Assembly (NCBI GenBank): GCA_013399895.1
Contig: VXBA01001185.1
Span: 1-64,000 of the forward strand
Direction of reading: 5' to 3'
Origin: Serilophus lunatus
Lineage: Eukaryota > Chordata > Aves > Passeriformes > Eurylaimidae
Length of the DNA stretch: 64,000 nt
The notes beneath the pieces are model-generated. The model ran no database searches. It was not told where the DNA came from and worked only from the letters and a program-made list of their open reading frames with translations. The number at the start of each line of letters is the position of its first letter. Positions within the stretch are counted from its first letter, which is position 1. Positions 12,888 to 22,830 of this stretch are shown piece after piece. A program made the translations under genes and the position numbers.

Positions 12888-14079
12888 GTGCTTAACTCAT
12901 GCATGCTTTGTTCACTCGTTTATCCATACCATTATACTTACTGCAGTATAGATGAATTTGCTTTTGCAGATACATGGTGTACAGAGTGGTTTGCATGGTT
13001 ATTGGAAGCTTTACTCCCTTCTGTGTTGCGACGCAGTTCTGAGATTCAAAGTCAGGATCATAATCTAGGATTCATTTGCTGTTTCACTTCTTAATTTGTT
13101 TTTTGGTTTGGTTTGTTTTTTTATCCTTTATTCATGTATTTTTAAAAGTTGTTCCATTACGTTGAGCTGGTTGTCTAAAACCAGCCAAAAATCTGTACTT
13201 AAACAGCTAAAAAAGTGTCTGATTTTCAGAGTGACAGAGCTGATGGTTGTTCTTAAATGGGAAGCTAGAAGTAAAGTTTCTCAGCTAATCAGTTATCCTA
13301 AATATGGATTTAGATGTCTAATTTTAGAAACTAAGATATGCAATGTTTACTTTGGTTTTTCAATTTTTAGTTTTCCCCGTATAGGAATGATTGCTAAATA
13401 CATTTTTATTACTTTACCATTAAGTGAAGTGCTAGAATTAAGAAAAGGAAAATAGCTATAAAATGATAGCAAATAATATTAAAATCCAGTGCAAGAGAGA
13501 ACTGTTCAGAGCTGTTCATTCACTTTTTAGGGGGTAAAACCCAGGAATTTAGATGACAATGGGAAGCAGTGTTTCAGCTAGTATAAATAGGAAATTTTAT
13601 GGCATATCGCATCATTATTTTTCAGTGTTGAAAGTAGTTTACAAGTTTTTGGTGTCAATCTATTTTGAAATTATGAGGGTTTATGATTTTGTGCGTTTTA
13701 ACCAGAATGAGTTACCATGAATCATCAAAACATGCTTTATCCTGAGTGTAACATGTTCTAATTGAAACTCTTCTACAAATAAAGTGATCTAACATGGCCA
13801 CAACAAGTTTGTAAGCAGTATAAAAGAAAAAGAGATGGAAAACTTAACTTCTAATTTGTGCAGAAGATGGTAGCGCCAGATGGCTTTACTGGTGCCAGTT
13901 TTCTGTAGAAGTTATACTTTAGGTGAAAATATGGCCCCACTCGCTTCATAGGAGCTATGTGAAATCTAATTTTGTCTCCGTTGAGATACGAGGACGTGCA
14001 GCCATCAAAATACACTGAATTGATGCCTATTGTCTAACCTATGGAGAAGGATTGGAATAGAGACAAAAAAGAGAGAGTG

Positions 14080-14315
14080 ATGTTTGAAGGACACAGTCTC
14101 AAATTCCATCAGGGGAGGTTTGAACTTGATATTAGGAAGAAATTCTTCACTGAAAGAGTGATCCGCCATTGGAATGGGCTGCCCAGGGAGGTGGTGGAGT
14201 CTCCGACCCTGGAGGTATTCAAGAGTAGGCTGGATGAGGCGCTTGGTGCCATAATTTAGATGATAGGTTGTTAGATTGTGGGTTGGACTTGATGATTTTT
14301 AAGATCTCTTCTCTG
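14080..14315 (+). mobile_element. CR1 LINE 3' fragment
   Basis: The segment contains the CR1 terminal reading LDIRKKFFTERVIRHWNGLP and REVVESPTLEVFKSRLDEAL, followed by non-coding 3' sequence (GGGTTGGACTTGATGATTTT). The 72-codon open frame at 14041-14259 is the remnant of the CR1 polymerase tail and not a host gene. It is 5'-truncated, as usual for this family. Confidence 0.9.
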
Positions 14316-14469
14316 TGAAGGGAGAGATGAAAAAATACTTGTGAGGGATGGAAAGGGCAAAAAGCAAAGCCAACAAACATGGTGTTCAGATTCTCACCTG
14401 CAAGCGTCAAGCTACATGAATTTACAACCACTGAGACTGTTGCAATAAACAAAGCACTAAGAGAGAAAG

Positions 14470-14978
14470 TGATTATGGAATACTGCATTCAGCTCTGGGA
14501 CCCCGAAGGTAAGGAGATAGGCTTGTTGGAGTGAGCCCAGAGGAAGGACACAAAGATGGTCAATGAGCTGAAACACTTCTCCTATGGAGATGGGTGGAGA
14601 GAGCTGGGGCTGTTCAGCTTAGAGAAGAGAAGGCTTCGGGGATGCCTCCTAGCAACCCTCAAGTACCTAAAGGATGCCTAAAAGAGAGCCTATTTACAAG
14701 GGTATGGAGCTATAGGATAAAGGGTAATGGCTTTACACTAAAAGTCGGCAAGTTTATACATTAGGAAGAAATCCTTTACTCAGAGGGTGGTGAGACACTG
14801 GAACAGGCTGCCCAGAGAAGTTGTGGATGTTGCATCCCTGGAAGTGTTCAAGGACAGCTTGGATAGGATTTTGAGCAACCTAGTCTAGTGGGAGGTGTCC
14901 CTGCCCACAGCAGGTGGGTTGGAACTAGATAATCTTTAAGGTCCATTCCAACTCAAATCATTTTATGATTCCATGCAA
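14470..14978 (+). mobile_element. CR1 LINE 3' fragment
   Basis: About 0.5 kb runs from GGAATACTGCATTCAGCTCT through GAGCTGGGGCTGTTCAGC, AGGAAGAAATCCTTTACTC and GGAACAGGCTGCCCAGAGAA to the typical end AAGGTCCATTCCAACTC and ATGATTCCATG. Stops interrupt the coding part. It lies about 150 bp after another CR1 fragment in the same orientation. The two overlap in content, so they are independent insertions rather than one broken copy. Confidence 0.92.
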
Positions 14979-15668
14979 AGCCAAGAATAAGGAAAGTGAA
15001 ACAAGCAGGAAACTAATCAGAGTGAACTGATCAGTTCAAAAAGAAAATAGGTCCATACAGAAGGAAAGCAGGCAGATAAAGTATAAACGAAGACTGTGCT
15101 GGAGAACATAGAATAATCTAAAGGTAAGCAAGGTACTCTGTTATTGGAACAGTTTTGTAATTTCTTCATGTTAGCAATTTACATGTTCTTTTATCTGAAA
15201 TCAGAGTTGGTATGCGTGTGGTCAGTTCATATTCCAGTTGTGTACAACACTCATACAGTGGTTGTTAAAAGCACCATGTTTAGAAGGAGCCTCATGGCTG
15301 CCTATCGTTCACCATGCAGCATGCTTTAAATAGATGTGATAACAAGTCTTGATTCTGGTCAGAAGTTGTTTTACCTACTTTCCGAAAGTTAGTGTAGTTT
15401 ATCTTGTTATTTTCTCTTTGCTGGTGTGAAGAGATAATGAATCACTGTCAGATCAGTGGGATGTAATTCAGAGAGCAGATGGATCCTGTTACTCCACCTG
15501 TGTAAGAGTAGATCATGATGGTACATTTTCTACCAGATTATATGAACACTGAAGGCATGAGAATGCAATGGGGCTGCTCAGCTGTCTGCATAAAGATGCA
15601 ATTAACAAACTTTGCTTGGCCGCGAGTCTTGTAAACCTCAACTCACTCTCTTCGTCCATCTCCAACAG

Positions 15669-16058
15669 CGAACCTACACAGGTCACCATGCTCTATTCTC
15701 GTCAGGGGACAACAGAAACCATTGAGGAGGTAGAAGGGGAGCATGAAGAGGAAGGAGCTCATTCTGCATCAAGGTTGGAGGAAGAAGAGGTGGAGGATTA
15801 TAGCCTGGGTTCGGAAGGAGCTGCCTATACTCCTGATACTGATGTACCATTGTATTCCACGGTGGATAGCAACGCAGAAGCTCCACCTTCCTATAGCAAA
15901 GCTGTCAGCTTTGAACATCTTCCCTTTGGGTCTCCAGATGACTCAGCTGGCAAGAATCTCATGATGGTGAGCCCAGACGACAGTCGGACGGACAAACTTG
16001 ATACGATTCTCCCCCCCTTGACGCATGAGCTAACGGCTAGTGAGCTGCTTCTGAACAA
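15669..16058 (+). CDS. PIEZO2: PIEZO2 coding exon e (acidic loop with PPxY motif)
   Basis: The exon has 390 nt with acceptor CTCCAACAG and donor AA/GTAAGA. It enters after AG and leaves with AA, so the first G of the next exon completes Lys. It encodes SEPTQVTMLYSRQGTTETIE, a long Glu-rich stretch, then EAPPSYSKAVSFEHLPFGS, DDSAGKN, SPDDSRTDKL and LPPLTHELTASELLLNK. The flanking motifs match mammalian PIEZO2, while the Glu-rich middle diverges in sequence and length. There is no membrane segment. The PPSY at 15883-15894 fits the PPxY consensus for WW domains. The donor was placed at 16059 rather than 16060 because only that placement keeps the frame into MFHDDELEE. Confidence 0.96.
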
Positions 16059-17376
16059 GTAAGAACCTTTGACAAGGAAAAACTGTTAGTCACAATGTGT
16101 AAAGTTTTGTCATTGCTTTATTTTTTTGTCTCAGAACTAGCCTACAGTTCCTGATACAAACCTTGTGCTAAGTTTGGTTTAAGGGAAGAAGTTAATTTCC
16201 TGTGTAGTTGTTCTAATTACAGATTTCTGAAATTATTCAAATTCATCTTGGAAAGGATCTCTGCTTTCTCCCTAGATACCATATTTAATTGTTCCAATTA
16301 GCAGTGAATTTCTGTGCTTCAATAATCACGGGGTCAACGGCTTTTCTAAATATTCTTCATGAAGATGACATCTCTTCTCCAGCAGCTGTGATTTCAAATT
16401 AGTTTCTTCCAGGGCTATCTGGGAAAAAGTTTCTCCTTTAATTATTTTGAATTACTGTAAGGGAAACTCTGACCTTTGCAGTTTCTGTTTAAGCCAGCAG
16501 GAGCTGAGGGTTGAGACCACCTTGCTCAGTACTCTTATAAGAATGTTCCCCTCTTTGCCCCTTAGACATTGTGCTCAGTAACACAGCCAGCATAGAGGTG
16601 GGAATGGTGCCACTGCGCTTCTTCTGCTTCCTGGCCTGACTCAGCTGGGGAGAGCTTCCCCAAATTCAGCAACAAAAATCTTAAAGCATAGAAATGCCTT
16701 TCAGCCTGACTGCATCTGAAGAGAGAGAGGATATGTAGATCTGACTTTGTCAGATGCAGTATCTTGTCTTCTGACTTTCCATAGTAATTTTTGCTTTTCA
16801 GTAAGATTTATTCTCACGCCACAACACTCTTTATGAAAAGCAGAGAGAATTATGAATGTATATGAAAGTTGCTGCCTTTTATATTTATCTAAGTCTTGTA
16901 AAGAGAAGACTAGACACATGTAATGCTCAGTAGCATTTATTATGTTCTAATCTTATATCCCACAACTATTCATAACTTAAGTCTCATGATGTACCTCTTT
17001 TTTCTCTCCAGATTTCTGTCTCTGTTGATAAATCAGATATGAATCCACACCAGTATGGTGTGATTTGCATGAGATATGTTGGTTGGCTACTTGTAGGAAG
17101 GTGGTGTTTGTAGAAGTTCTTAGGCCAAGCCAATTCCCTGAATAAATAAAAAAACCAGCAGAACAGTGCTTCTAGTTATTTTGCCAGAAATTCTTGTTTT
17201 CTGAGTTTAGAATCAGGCTATTTCATTATAATACAAAATCCTATTTTTTTTCTTTTTCTTCCATTGAATTTAGCAGCAGAATTTAATACTTCTCAAAAGG
17301 AGAAATAGTAGCAATTTGAAATGCAGCTCTTGTGAAGTTCATTTTTATTTCATTTACGGTACTCTTCTCCTCACAG
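16059..17376 (+). other. PIEZO2 intron e-f
   Basis: The intron is 1.3 kb with donor GTAAGA and a pyrimidine-rich acceptor (CTCTTCTCCTCACAG). No repeat or further exon is recognised. Confidence 0.85.
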
Positions 17377-17635
17377 GATGTTTCATGATGATGAGCTGGA
17401 GGAGTCAGAAAAATTCTATGTTGGGCAGCCTCGAGTCTTGCTCCTTATTTATGCACTATATAATACACTGGTAGCCCGGTCAGAAATGGTGTGCTATTTT
17501 GTGATCATCCTTAACCACATGATCTCTGCCTCCATGATAACCCTGGTGCTTCCCATCCTTATATTCCTGTGGGCCATGCTGTCTGTTCCTCGGCCAAGCA
17601 AACGCTTCTGGATGACAGCCATTGTCTACACTGAG
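17377..17635 (+). CDS. PIEZO2: PIEZO2 coding exon f (transmembrane unit)
   Basis: The exon has 259 nt. The first base completes Lys, then MFHDDELEESEKFYVGQPR follows. Three hydrophobic segments come next: LLLIYALYNTLVARSE, VCYFVIILNHMISASMITLV and LPILIFLWAMLSVPRP. It ends SKRFWMTAIVYTE on a codon boundary (donor GAG/GTATGC). These are helices of the penultimate four-helix blade unit by analogy with PIEZO1 structures. The sequence is almost invariant against mammalian PIEZO2. The frame stays open for another 64 codons into the intron, but that extension has no channel-like content and the consensus donor is present. Confidence 0.97.
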
Positions 17636-18140
17636 GTATGCTGCTATTTTTGTAACCCCATGTCTAACACAGAAAAGTTCATTTGTAAGCTTTGCATGGT
17701 CTCTTTTCTGGCTTTGATGTCTAGGATCAGGGGCCTCTGGCCCTTCATATTAATACAAATATTTGCTAAAGTCATCAGCAGTTTCTGTGGTGTGGAAAAA
17801 TTGTGTTTGTTATTTTCACGTCAGTGAACAATATCCTTACTGGCAGGTAAACCAGTTGTCACAAGAACAGACCATTTTCAAGCAGTTTCTATGTGATTTT
17901 TAATCAAGAGACACTATTTGCTGCTTGTGATATCTCAAGTACACTGAATATCGTTTGTTGGTGAATGTTGATTGACTTTATTACTGAAGAAACATGAAGT
18001 GTTATTCCTCTGTAGTAATGAATATGCTTATCTTCTCATAAAACTGACAAAATAGTAGTATTTCTCCCCTCTTAATGTGCCAAGGCTAATGTATGTAACA
18101 TGCTTATAAAACATCCCAAGTGTGTTGTATTTCTGAACAG
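17636..18140 (+). other. PIEZO2 intron f-g
   Basis: The intron is 505 bp of plain AT-rich sequence ending in TTTCTGAACAG. I see nothing else in it. Confidence 0.9.
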
Positions 18141-18323
18141 GTGGCCATTGTCATCAAGTACTTCTTCCAGTTTGGTTTCTTTCCTTGGAATAAACATGTG
18201 GATTACACAAAAGATAAACCTTATCATCCACCCAATATTATTGGCATTGAGAAGAAAGAGGGTTATGTGCACTATGATCTTGTTCAGCTTCTTGCTCTAT
18301 TTTTCCACAGATCCATTTTAAAG
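18141..18323 (+). CDS. PIEZO2: PIEZO2 coding exon g (transmembrane unit, cytosolic side)
   Basis: The exon has 183 nt and 61 complete codons. It begins VAIVIKYFFQFGFFPWN, which ends a hydrophobic helix with a conserved FGFFPWN turn. It continues KPYHPPNIIGIEKKEGYVHY and DLVQLLALFFHRSILK, a second hydrophobic helix. Both borders lie between codons. Differences from mammals are few and conservative (for example HVDYT where human has NVEVN). Confidence 0.97.
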
Positions 18324-18725
18324 GTAATCTGGGTTCATGTATTTTTTATTTTATTTATAATTTTTAGTTTTAATTTTTTAAGTCATTCATGCAATATAGG
18401 AAATTCATTTATTTGGCTATAAGGAGAAATTTATTCACTGAAAGGAATTTGAACTGGCAGCCCAGAGAAGTGGTTGAATCACCATCTCTGGAGGTGTTTA
18501 AAAGATGTGTAGATGTGGCACTTAGGGACATAGTTTAGTGGTGGACTTGGCAGTGCCGGGTTAATGGTTGAACTGGTGATCTTAAAGATTTTTGAAATAT
18601 AAATGATTCTATGATCTCTCGAGACAGTGAATTTGCTTACCCCTTATGAGCTTAGCAATACCTATGATACCTGGCATGTGACATAAGTACAAGATTGATA
18701 TGCTCTCTTCTTCCTTTACCACTAG
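18324..18725 (+). other. PIEZO2 intron g-h
   Basis: The intron is 402 bp, and about half of it is a CR1 fragment in sense orientation (18420-18617). Acceptor is TACCACTAG. Confidence 0.9.
18420..18617 (+). mobile_element. CR1 LINE 3' fragment
   Basis: The segment reads AGAAATTTATTCACTGAAAG, GGCAGCCCAGAGAAGTGG, CCATCTCTGGAGGTGTTTAA and ends CTTAAAGATTTTTGAAATAT and AATGATTCTATGATCTCT. It retains the CR1 3' order of blocks, with a final ATTCTATGAT-type tail. It is degraded and non-coding. Confidence 0.9.
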
Positions 18726-18978
18726 TGCCATGGCCTGTGGGATGAAGACGAGAAAGGAGACAGCTCCAGTAGTAAAGAAGATACTGATGACGAGCTCTCT
18801 CTGACAGGAGGCAGGAGAGACTCTTCTGGCTCTTTGAAATCTGTCAATCTTGCAGCATCAGTGGAGTCCATCCATGTTCACTTTCCTGAGCAGCAGACTG
18901 CTATCAGGAGAAAGAGCTCTAGCAGCATATCGCAGCTTTCACACAGGTCCAGCTTCTCCTCACACAGATCTAAGAGAG
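18726..18978 (+). CDS. PIEZO2: PIEZO2 coding exon h (Ser-rich cytosolic loop)
   Basis: The exon has 253 nt. It starts on a codon boundary with CHGLWDEDEKGDSSS and ends after one base of a Gly codon. It contains DDELSLTGGRRDSSGSLKSV, NLAASVESIHVHFPEQQTAI and RRKSSSSISQLSHRSSFSSH. The CHGLWDED start and the NLAASVES block match mammals, while the Ser/Arg-rich end is variable. It forms a cytosolic loop between the last two four-helix units. RRKSS is a plausible basophilic kinase site by consensus only. Confidence 0.96.
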
Positions 18979-19691
18979 GTAAATGTCGTGGCATTTCTGG
19001 AATTTGAAGAGCAAGCATTCCTTTCTCATAGGATCATTCTTGTGCTGGATGCCATGGAGCTCCCAGGGGCTACTGAATGCTGCTGCTTCTCAGTGATGAA
19101 ATAGGTTATGAACCAATGTATCTTAATGTTTGAACACATTCCAAGCCTTCCTAAAGTTCAAATGGAGAGCCATTCTTTGTGATTCATTGTGTTTTTAAAA
19201 TTACATTATCCAAAACTGGGAAAGAAAAGCTCAGTGTGGCCCAGATCCAGAAATTCTGGTTCAGCATAATCTCCAGCTAGAGGGAATGCAAAGCATATGT
19301 ATTTTTCATATCTACATTTGATGATACTTGAACTGAGAAAAAGTTTTTACTAAGTATATTGAAACAGATTACCTGTCCCATCTTGCCAAAAGGGCAGAGT
19401 TACTCCATCTTAAATGTATATACTACCAGTTGAATGACTGAATCAGATTAATCAAATACTTGCCTTTTTCACTAATTTTCTCTTTTTATAGTTATTAATC
19501 AAGTTTTGATATGCCAGTGATTAAACCTTTACTGGAGGGCCCCAAGATTTTTATCATATTGAGGAAAAAAGCTGAAGAATTAATCTCAAATCTTCTTTCA
19601 AATGTGGAAGTCTCAAGATTTATTACCTTCTAGTTTTTGTATTCAAACTTCTATTTTGAATTGGCTTCTCTTTCCCTCCCCTTTTTTCCAG
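18979..19691 (+). other. PIEZO2 intron h-i
   Basis: The intron is 713 bp and AT-rich, ending in CCCCTTTTTTCCAG. No repeat family is recognised. Confidence 0.9.
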
Positions 19692-19824
19692 GAAGTACCA
19701 GTACACGAAACAGCAGTCAGAAAGGAAGCAGTGTGTTAAGCATCAAGCAGAAATCTAGAAAAGAGCTTCTTATGGAAAAGTTTCGAGAACAAATGATCAA
19801 AGCCAAGGCCTTTACAATTAAAAA
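19692..19824 (+). CDS. PIEZO2: PIEZO2 coding exon i (basic cytosolic loop)
   Basis: The exon has 133 nt. GA completes a Gly codon, then STSTRNSSQKGSSVLSIKQK follows, continuing SRKELLMEKFREQMIKAKAF and TIK. It leaves with AA of a Lys codon (donor GTGAGC). The Ser-rich opening is shared with mammals. The amphipathic basic stretch (human KRELYMEKLQEHLIKAKAF) diverges moderately here. It leads directly into the final four-helix unit. Confidence 0.96.
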
Positions 19825-20231
19825 GTGAGCAATGTGAGGAGTGGTATGGGTTTGGTGGGAGGTTCCAAACAGTAAAGCAGTAAACCATTTTAAAGAGCAG
19901 GTTACTACCACTGTTAAGTCAAGTATTCATTGTATGCAGATGTCTCAGCAGCTGATCATACCAATCGGCAGTTGTTCAGGTAGCATCTGCCTGTTAAAAA
20001 AAATAAAATATCTCATGTAAACTTGGCTGGCTATCTATATTTCTACTGAACAAATACAGTGGTTTAGAAGCAATCAGAACAGGGGACTGACTGGTGTCAG
20101 TGAAGTCCTATAAAAAGCTGTCAGTAGATCTTAGATGTCTTCAAAAATATTAATCATACCACGCCCAGCCTTTCTTTTCTTCAGTGCAAGTTACCTGTTA
20201 TTAAATTACATTGTGGTCTATGTTGTTTTAG
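19825..20231 (+). other. PIEZO2 intron i-j
   Basis: The intron is 407 bp with donor GTGAGC and acceptor TTGTTTTAG. I see nothing in it beyond a short A-rich tract near 19997-20010. Confidence 0.9.
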
Positions 20232-20379
20232 GACTCTCCAGGTGTACGTGCCCATCAGACAGTTTTTCTACAATCTTATTCATCCAGACTACAGTGCAGT
20301 GACTGATGTGTATGTGCTGATGTTCCTCGCAGATACAGTGGACTTCATCATCATTGTGTTTGGATTTTGGGCTTTTGGG
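20232..20379 (+). CDS. PIEZO2: PIEZO2 coding exon j (last blade unit, first helices)
   Basis: The exon has 148 nt. The first base completes Lys, then TLQVYVPIRQFFYNLIHPDY, SAVTDVYVLMFLADTVDF and IIIVFGFWAFG follow. It covers an amphipathic helix and one strong transmembrane helix of the unit nearest the pore, as in PIEZO1 structures. It ends on a codon boundary with donor GGG/GTACGT. It is nearly identical to mammalian PIEZO2. Confidence 0.97.
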
Positions 20380-20480
20380 GTACGTCATAGAGGCATCTAT
20401 CTGTAAATCCTCAGCACGATTTACATGCTGTAGATGCTAAATATCATGCAAGTGTCCTTCTTCCTCGATTTTCTTTTCAG

Positions 20481-20695
20481 AAACACTCTGCTGCAGCAGA
20501 TATCACCTCTTCATTATCAGAGGACCAGGTCCCGGAGGCATTTTTGGTGATGGTGCTCATTCAGTTTGGTACCATGGTGGTAGATCGAGCACTGTACCTC
20601 AAAAAGACCGTCATGGGAAAGGTCATCTTCCAGGTCATCCTTGTCTTTGGAATACATTTCTGGATGTTCTTTATCTTACCTGGAGTGACAGAAAG
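20481..20695 (+). CDS. PIEZO2: PIEZO2 coding exon k (last blade unit, middle helices)
   Basis: The exon has 215 nt and follows the shortest intron in the set (101 bp, 20380-20480). It encodes KHSAAADITSSLSEDQVPEA, FLVMVLIQFGTMVVDRALYL, KKTVMGKVIFQVILVFGIHF and WMFFILPGVTE, leaving with AG of an Arg codon. Two hydrophobic helices are visible. The only evident changes from human are conservative (PEAF for PGPF, LKKTVMG for LRKTVLG). Confidence 0.97.
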
Positions 20696-22671
20696 GTATA
20701 ATCTTTTTAAACAAACAGTCTGGGTTGAATACTGATGCTCTACCAAGGTCTTGTATTTGAACTTGATATGTTTATAGCTAAGCTCTGGAATGATGAATAA
20801 CTTTCTTCTTGGACGCATTTATAAGCAGAATGTCAGAGTGTGTTTCCACAGCAATAACTGTGGCCAAAAATAAGTTTGGGGAAGAATTAATTATATATAG
20901 AGAGAGAATTCTTAACTTGGGCCAAAATGCAAGCAGGTGTAAGAGAAATTGCCTGTAACTGAGTGATGAGAGCCTTCAGCTGAGACAATGTTGGTCTCTG
21001 ATCCATTTCTCTGCTCCTGAGAGTGCTACATGTTGCTTTAGAAGACTGAGTAGAAAATGTCTCCCCCAGAGTAATTTAGCACTTTCCTGGAATGCATGAT
21101 CTGTGAATTTAAATCTTCTTAGACTGAGGAATGTCTGAAATCCATGCCTCTTCTGAAGAGCAAATTTCTTTTCCCCTGCTCCTGCCATTCGGCACTGGAG
21201 GTGATATGGAAGTGGTCACCTGCTGTGTGAAATTTTGTGTCACATGTCTGGTGAAGTTTACCCCCAAATCTAACATTTCTCATTGCATGGCTCAAGACAT
21301 TTATCACCTCAATCTGCTGTGCAAAGATGTTAATGTTCCCTCACTAGTGCTTGGCTAACTCCCCCCCTTATACTTCAAATAGCCTTGAAGTATCTTACTC
21401 CATTGACTGTACAGAGAAATTAAGTGTGTCACCTGGACACATTACACTTTGTTAACAGTCAAGTTATTTTATGGGGAAAAAAAGGTGCATAGTGTAAAGA
21501 AATACTGAAAGGTCTCACTTTCCCTCAAAAACTAATGTCTTATCTTTTCTCAGTGAAGTAGTAATTGTGTCCAAAATTGGAAAAAAAAAAACATTATGCA
21601 TTTTTCAAATGGATCTTTTATCTACTGCATGCTTAAAATTATTATGACATAAAATAATTTGGAATTTTTCTGTGCTTTTGTGAAATCTATATCGAGTTAT
21701 TAGTTTCAAATTTGCACCTGAAACCTCCTGTATTCCTTCTAAATCAGACTGAGTCTTAGAAACTCCCACAAATAGTTTTGTGGGATTTAAATGAAAATAT
21801 TGGATTATTCCTGTCTGATAAAACCTGTCCATTGTGAGGCATCTCCTGCAGTTCCACTTTTCTATTGAAAGTGTGCCAGAAGTTGCACATATTCACCGAG
21901 ATAGTCAGGGGGATGGAACACAACATGTGATGAGAGTTTGAGGAAACAGTGTTAGTCAGTCTAGAGAAGAGAAAGTGAAGAGCTGTCTTCAGCTTCCTAT
22001 TGAGAGAGCACTGAGAAGAAGCAAAGCTCTCTTAAGACGGGACAAGGGGAAACAAGTTGGAAGAAGAGAAATTGCAGTTAGATATGATGAAAACTCGTGA
22101 CTGTAATCAAACACTGGAGCAGCTTCCTCAGACAGGCTGTGGGATCTCCATCCTCAGAGATACTCAAAACTCGACTGGTCTGGTTCCTGAACCGTTTGTT
22201 GGAATAAGAATTAAGTCAAGCAGGGAAGGATGAAAAATATTTTCAGAGGTCCGTCTGTCTTAAATTCCTGCATGAGGTGCTCCCATGAACACAAATAGCC
22301 ATTAAAGCTGCCTAGAGTTTGCCCCTACTCAGAGCTCACAGAGAGATGTGTCATCATGGGGGCGAAGGGAAGACTAGCCTATGTTGGGCTTCAAGACACA
22401 TCTGGTATCCAGAGGAAGAGGGCACTGCCCCAACCACTCACTCTCTGGGAAGCCTATTCCCAATTTCTCCTGAGGTAGTAATGGATGCTGTTTACAGTCT
22501 TTCCATTCAGCATCTTTCAAACACTGTTTTAACCCTGCCATGGGGTCAGAAAGGGCTTTTTACAGGATCTCAGGAAGGGAAACTGACAGGAGCAGAAAGC
22601 ATTTCAATCTAATTTTGTCATACACAGATACAAAACTCATCATTTTCCTTTATCTATCTCTTCCCTTACAG
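20696..22671 (+). other. PIEZO2 intron k-l
   Basis: The intron is 2.0 kb and holds a degraded sense-strand CR1 fragment near 21955-22205 and short A runs (for example 21580-21591). No further exon is seen. Confidence 0.87.
21955..22205 (+). mobile_element. CR1 LINE fragment (degraded)
   Basis: CR1 blocks are recognisable in order: CTAGAGAAGAGAAAGTGAAG, GACGGGACAAGGGGAAACAA, CAAACACTGGAGCAGCTTCC and CTGTGGGATCTCCATCCTCA, followed by GATACTCAAAACTCGACTGG. It is older and more diverged than the other copies. The terminal ATTCTATGA tail is not clear. Confidence 0.75.
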
Positions 22672-22830
22672 GAAATTTAGCCAGAACACAGTTGCCCAGC
22701 TCTGGTATTTTGTGAAATGTGTTTATTTTGGCTTATCAGCATATCAGATACGCTGTGGATATCCAACTCGTGTTCTTGGCAACTTCCTCACAAAAAGTTA
22801 TAATTATGTCAACCTGTTCTTATTTCAAGG
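22672..22830 (+). CDS. PIEZO2: PIEZO2 coding exon l (last blade unit to anchor)
   Basis: The exon has 159 nt. The first base completes Arg, then KFSQNTVAQLWYFVKCVYFG, LSAYQIRCGYPTRVLGNFLT and KSYNYVNLFLFQ follow. It leaves with GG of a Gly codon (donor GTAAGT). It carries the last blade helix and the conserved AYQIRCGYPTR segment leading to the anchor. It differs from human by about one residue (NTV for NLV). Confidence 0.97.

Larger units (their letters stand above)
12888..15668 (+). other. PIEZO2 intron d-e
   Basis: The intron is 2.8 kb and carries two separate sense-oriented CR1 fragments (about 14080-14315 and 14470-14978), which together make up over a quarter of it. The rest is unremarkable AT-rich sequence ending in TCTCCAACAG. 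Confidence 0.85.

Noticed and set aside
14041..14259. 72-codon open frame that looks like protein
   Set aside because: It is the CR1 polymerase tail (HWNGLPREVVESP), a dead transposon remnant and not a host gene.
16059..16061. Alternative exon e boundary after AAG (16059)
   Set aside because: The GTAAGA donor begins at 16059, and only ending at 16058 lets the next exon's first G complete Lys and read MFHDDELEE.
17636..17827. Open frame continuing past the transmembrane exon into the intron
   Set aside because: A consensus donor (GAG/GTATGC) sits where homology to PIEZO2 stops, and the next exon joins in frame. The extension has no channel-like content.
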